DNA of 61,281 nucleotides from Seohaeicola saemankumensis (GTDB lineage: Bacteria > Pseudomonadota > Alphaproteobacteria > Rhodobacterales > Rhodobacteraceae), in contig NZ_JAIUZI010000018.1 in the NCBI RefSeq assembly GCF_020171285.1, positions 1 to 61,281 of the forward strand, given 5' to 3'. The notes under the pieces are model-generated. The model ran no database searches. It was not told where the DNA came from and saw only the letters and a list, made by a program, of their open reading frames with translations. Shown here in pieces: positions 57,713 through 61,281 of the stretch. The position numbers and the translations under genes were made by a program. The number at the start of each line of letters is the position of its first letter. Position 1 is the stretch's first letter.

Positions 57713-58620
57713 CGCGCCGCTTTGCGGCCGCGCAGAGCGCGGATCATCGGGATCGAGTAGATCACCAGCGCCGCCCAGATCATCGGGAAGGCGATCATCC
57801 GCGCGCGGCCCATTGGTTCGCCAAAGATGAAGACGGCGATGAGAAAGATCATCGTGGGCGCGATGTATTGCAGGATGCCGATGGTCGACAGCCGCAACAG
57901 CTTGGCCCCGTTGGCATAGAGGATCAGCGGCACGGCGGTGGCAACGCCGCTGCCGATCAGCAGCCATGTATCGGCGGGGGTGCCGGTGGCGAAATGCCCC
58001 TGTCCCTGGGCGGCGAGGTAGATCAAGTAGCCCAGCGCCGGGCCGGAGAGGATGAGCACCTCGAGCAGGAAACCCTGGTTGGGGCCGATGGGCAGCGATT
58101 TCTTGAAATAGCCGTAAAAGCCGAAGGAAACGGTCAGCGCCAGCCCGGCCCAGGGCAGACGGCCCGCGTCGACGGTCAGGATCACCACGGCCAGCGCCGC
58201 CAGCGCCAGCGCGGCGATCTGCGTGCGGTTCAGCCGTTCGCCCAGCAGCACCGCCCCCAGCAGCACGCTGAACAGCGGGTTGATGAAATAGCCCAGCGCC
58301 GCCTCGACAGCGTGGCCGGTGGCGATGGCCCAGACGTAGATCCCCCAGTTGACGGTGATCAGCGTCGCGGTGACCGCGCCCATGGCCAAGGTGCGCGGGG
58401 ACCGCAGGGCGGCGCGCAGGTCGGCGGTGCGGCCCAGCACGACCAGCAGGGCACCGGCTATCGGGACGGACCAGAGAATGCGGTGGGCGACGACTTCGGG
58501 CGCGGGAATATGCGACATGAGCTTGAGGTAAAGCGGCAGCACCCCCCAGAACAGGTAGGCGCCCAGCGCAAAGCCCAGCCCGCGCAGGGAATCTGTGTTG
58601 TCGGTCTGGGGCTGGGTCAT
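57709..58620 (-). CDS. rarD: EamA family transporter RarD
   Basis: A 303-residue drug/metabolite transporter with ten membrane helices in two EamA repeats. It shows the RarD signatures GAYLFWGVLPLYLKLMSHIP, VVAHRILWSVP, TVNWGIYVWAI and LEVLILSGPALGYLIYL. RarD was linked to chloramphenicol resistance in early work, but its substrate is unproven. ATG 58620 is used; the frame extends to 58689 over basic, unlikely residues. Its stop overlaps the DUF2125 gene by 4 nt. Confidence 0.92.
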   Translation of the reverse strand: MTQPQTDNTDSLRGLGFALGAYLFWGVLPLYLKLMSHIPAPEVVAHRILWSVPIAGALLVVLGRTADLRAALRSPRTLAMGAVTATLITVNWGIYVWAIATGHAVEAALGYFINPLFSVLLGAVLLGERLNRTQIAALALAALAVVILTVDAGRLPWAGLALTVSFGFYGYFKKSLPIGPNQGFLLEVLILSGPALGYLIYLAAQGQGHFATGTPADTWLLIGSGVATAVPLILYANGAKLLRLSTIGILQYIAPTMIFLIAVFIFGEPMGRARMIAFPMIWAALVIYSIPMIRALRGRKAAR

Positions 58621-58719
58621 GCGCGCGCTCCGGGGGTGTGCCTTGGCTTTAGCGCGGGATGAACGGCTGCGACAGCGGCGCAACCGCACAAGGCACTGTT
58701 CTGTTTTGCGGAGGTGGTG

Positions 58720-61164
58720 TCAGGCGCGCACGCGTTCTCCCGTCGGGTCGTACATCGGTTTCAGAGAGACCTCGGCGCGCACGCGGCTGCCCGCGACGTC
58801 GATGTCATAGGTCGAGGCCAGCACATCCGCCGCCGTTTCCCCGGTGCAGGGCACGTAGCCCATGCCGATGGCCCCGCCCAGGTGATGGCCGTAGGCGCCG
58901 GAACTGAGGTACCCGACGATCTGGCCGTCGCGCAGGATCGGTTCGTTGTGATAAAGCAGCGGCTCGGGGTCGGTCAGGCGGAATTGCAGGAGCCGCTTTT
59001 GCAGCCCCTGCTCGCGTTTGCGCAAAACCGCGTCGCGGCCGATGTAGGCGGTCTTGTCTTTGCCCAGCGCAAAGCCCAGCCCGGCCTCGACGACATGATC
59101 CTCGCAGGTGATGTCATGGCCGAAATGGCGGAACCCCTTTTCAATGCGGGCGCAGTCCATCATGTGCATGCCGCAGAGTTTCAGGCCCATGTCCTGCCCG
59201 GCCTGCCAGAGCGTGTCGAAGACATGGGTGGCCATGTCGGCGCTGACGTAGATCTCCCACCCCAGTTCGCCCGCGTAAGAGACGCGGTGCGCGCGGGCGA
59301 GGCCCATGCCGATCTCGATCTCTTGCGCGGTGCCAAAGGGGTTGGTGGCGTTGGAGAAATCGTTTGGGCTGATGCGTTGCAGGAGCTGGCGGGCGTTGGG
59401 GCCCATGACAGCCAGCGTGCCCTCGGCGGCGGTGACATCGGTGATCACGACGCGCGCGTCGCCCAGGTGGCGGCGCATCCAGGTCTCGTCCGCCAGCCGG
59501 GTGGCGGCGGGGGTGACCACCAGAAAGACCGTATCCGACAGGCGGGTTACGGTCACGTCGGCCTCGATCCCGGCGCGGTCGTTCAGGAACTGGGTATAGA
59601 CGATCTTGCCCACCGGCACGGACATCTCGGCGCCGCAGATGTGGTTGAGGAAGGATTCGGCATCCGGCCCCTCGACCCGCAGCTTGCCGAAAGAGGACAT
59701 GTCGTAGATCCCGACATTGGTGCGGATGGCGGCGAGCTCTTCGGCGATATTGTCGAAGAAGTTCTGGCGTTTCCAGCTGTACTGATACTCGGCGGTCTGA
59801 CCCGGGCGTGCGAACCAGTTGGCGCGTTCCCAGCCCGCCAGTTCGCCGAAAACCGCGCCGTTGGCGGCCAGTTGCGCGTGGAACGGGCTGTGGCGGACAC
59901 CGCGCGCGCTGGCCTTTTGCCGGTAGGGGAAATGGTCGGCGTAGAGCAGGCCGAGGGTCTCGCTGGCCCGGTCGCGGAGATAGCGCCGGTTGCCCTGGAA
60001 GGGTTCCATCCGGGCGATGTTCACATCGCCCAAGTCAAAGGGTTTCTCGCCGTCCTGCATCCATTGGGCCAGCGCCATGCCGGCGCCGCCGGCGGACTGG
60101 ATGCCGATGGAGTTGAACCCGGCGGCGACCCAGACATTGTCCATCTCGGGGGCAAGGCCGAGGTGGTAGGCGTCGTCGGGGGTAAAGCTTTCGGGGCCGT
60201 TGAAAAAGGTGTGGATGCCCGCCTGCCCCAGCATCGGCATCCGGTTCACGGCCATTTCGAGGATCGGTTCGAAATGGTCGAAGTCCTCGGGCAGCTGGTC
60301 GAATTCGAAGCTGTCGGGGATCGGCCCCCAGGGTTTCGAGACCGGCTCGAAGGCGCCGAGCATGATCTTGCCCGCGTCCTCCTTGTAGTAGGCACATTCG
60401 TCTGGCACCCGCAGCACGGGCAGCGCGCCGAGGCCTTCGATGGGTTCGGAGACGATGTAGAAATGTTCGCAGGCCTGCAGCGGCACGTTGACCCCGGCCA
60501 TGCGGCCGACCTGATGCCCCCACATGCCTGCGCAGTTCACGATCATGTCGCAGGTGATGGTGCCCTGCGCGCCACCATCGTCCGAGATCCAGTCCACGGC
60601 CGTGACCCGACGTCCCTGTCTTTGGATGCCGTGGACCCGGGTCCGCTCGAATATCTGCGCGCCGCGTTGGCGGGCGCCCCTGGCCAGCGCCCGTGCGATA
60701 TTGCCCGGATCGCCCTGCCCGTCCTTTGGCAGGTAGACGCCGCCGACCATGTCGGCATGGGTGACATGGGGGTAGCGGGCGGAGATGTCGTTCGGAGAGA
60801 TCTCCTCGATCTCGACGCCGAAGGCGCGGGCCATGGCGGCGGAGCGCTGCAGTTCCTCCATCCGCTCGACCGTCAGCGCGGCGGTGATGGAGCCGACCCG
60901 TTTGAAGCCGGTGGCCATGCCGGTTTCCGCCTCAAGGTTGCCGTAGAGTTCCTGGCTGTATTTTGCCAGCCTCGTCATGTTCGCCGTGGCGCGCAGTTGG
61001 GCGATCAGGCCGGCCGCATGCCAGGTGGTGCCCGAGGTGAGCTGTTTGCGTTCGAGCAGGACAACGTCGGTCCAGCCCAGCCGGGCCAGGTGATAGGCCA
61101 CCGAGCAGCCGATAATGCCGCCGCCGATGATGACCACGCGGGCCTGTTTGGGAAGCTGTGTCAT
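58720..61164 (-). CDS. FAD-dependent dehydrogenase with GcvT domain (dimethylglycine/sarcosine dehydrogenase-like)
   Basis: An 814-residue two-part enzyme. The N-terminal DAO domain has IIGGGIIGCSVAYHLARLG (12-30) and SGTTWHAAGL, whose His49 matches the covalent-FAD site of dimethylglycine dehydrogenase. The C-terminal part (about 430-814) is a GcvT/aminomethyltransferase domain that in known members takes the one-carbon unit to tetrahydrofolate. It should demethylate dimethylglycine, sarcosine or a related methylamine. ATG 61164 lies 50 nt from the poly-G tip, so upstream partners are not visible. Confidence 0.9.
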   Translation of the reverse strand: MTQLPKQARVVIIGGGIIGCSVAYHLARLGWTDVVLLERKQLTSGTTWHAAGLIAQLRATANMTRLAKYSQELYGNLEAETGMATGFKRVGSITAALTVERMEELQRSAAMARAFGVEIEEISPNDISARYPHVTHADMVGGVYLPKDGQGDPGNIARALARGARQRGAQIFERTRVHGIQRQGRRVTAVDWISDDGGAQGTITCDMIVNCAGMWGHQVGRMAGVNVPLQACEHFYIVSEPIEGLGALPVLRVPDECAYYKEDAGKIMLGAFEPVSKPWGPIPDSFEFDQLPEDFDHFEPILEMAVNRMPMLGQAGIHTFFNGPESFTPDDAYHLGLAPEMDNVWVAAGFNSIGIQSAGGAGMALAQWMQDGEKPFDLGDVNIARMEPFQGNRRYLRDRASETLGLLYADHFPYRQKASARGVRHSPFHAQLAANGAVFGELAGWERANWFARPGQTAEYQYSWKRQNFFDNIAEELAAIRTNVGIYDMSSFGKLRVEGPDAESFLNHICGAEMSVPVGKIVYTQFLNDRAGIEADVTVTRLSDTVFLVVTPAATRLADETWMRRHLGDARVVITDVTAAEGTLAVMGPNARQLLQRISPNDFSNATNPFGTAQEIEIGMGLARAHRVSYAGELGWEIYVSADMATHVFDTLWQAGQDMGLKLCGMHMMDCARIEKGFRHFGHDITCEDHVVEAGLGFALGKDKTAYIGRDAVLRKREQGLQKRLLQFRLTDPEPLLYHNEPILRDGQIVGYLSSGAYGHHLGGAIGMGYVPCTGETAADVLASTYDIDVAGSRVRAEVSLKPMYDPTGERVRA

Positions 61165-61190
61165 GGCAAGGTCTCGCTGTTTTCTGGATT

Positions 61191-61279
<89 letters not shown>

Positions 61280-61281
61280 CG

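Overview
The window is a GC-rich piece of an alphaproteobacterial chromosome, most likely from the Roseobacter group of Rhodobacteraceae. The signs are high GC with third-position GC bias, the conserved block rsmB - heparinase - purH - lspA - DUF3035 - M16 - M16, the rbfA/truB/rpsO/pnp translation block, a two-gene saccharopine pathway, an ALDH16-type double aldehyde dehydrogenase, DUF2125/DUF1674/DUF3775 proteins, and many short GC-rich intergenic hairpins. Both ends are homopolymers: 41 C at the left and 65 G at the right. Read outward from the insert, each 3' end runs into poly-G, as expected of two-colour sequencing artefacts. The window is therefore probably one whole contig with artificial tips.

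Layout. 1-4.3 kb: a truncated M20 carbamoylase (minus), then a histidine-phosphatase-fold protein and two saccharopine dehydrogenases (plus). 4.3-9.1 kb (minus): DUF3775, a membrane class III cyclase, rmuC and mutL, the last two coupled by ATGA. 9.2-10.3 kb: a CydA-like membrane protein that has lost most ligands of cytochrome bd. 10.5-14.4 kb (minus): a four-gene Mn/Zn-type ABC transporter behind a Fur-family-type palindrome. 14.6-20.3 kb (plus): deoC, ALDH16, a DECR-like SDR and cardiolipin synthase. 20.4-29.1 kb (minus): two M16 peptidases (one active, one degenerate), DUF3035 lipoprotein, lspA, purH, heparinase-like protein and rsmB. 29.2-42.2 kb: sdhAF4, dapB, then rbfA, DUF2233, truB and, after about 5.5 kb of accessory genes (coiled-coil protein, cytochrome c, aromatic FAD monooxygenase, DUF1643, RTX protein), rpsO and pnp. 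42.3-44.9 kb: proteins of unknown function and a GT25 glycosyltransferase. 45-47.4 kb: divergent 1-Cys peroxiredoxin and aldehyde dehydrogenase. 47.4-48.1 kb: a GNAT acetyltransferase with a YjhX-family toxin-like gene, a probable toxin-antitoxin pair. 48.4-53 kb: LysR and AraC regulators, a PEP-mutase-family enzyme, an ACT protein and an SRPBCC protein. 53-61.2 kb: GT11 fucosyltransferase, RluA, SnoaL-like, SGNH hydrolase, DUF2125, RarD and a dimethylglycine-dehydrogenase-like flavoprotein.

The most distinctive non-coding signal is a 47-nt element of two back-to-back 23-nt hairpins (10-bp stem, 3-nt loop, 1-nt spacer between hairpins). It occurs four times, always just after a stop codon, with stem sequences that differ between copies while pairing is kept perfectly. 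Other leads are the degenerate CydA protein, the YjhX/GNAT pair with an upstream 9-bp inverted repeat, a structured pnp leader with a tiny ORF, an 11-codon ORF overlapping the cls start, and a pair of uncharacterised genes at 43.2-44.1 kb. No tRNA, rRNA, CRISPR array, transposase or integrase was seen.
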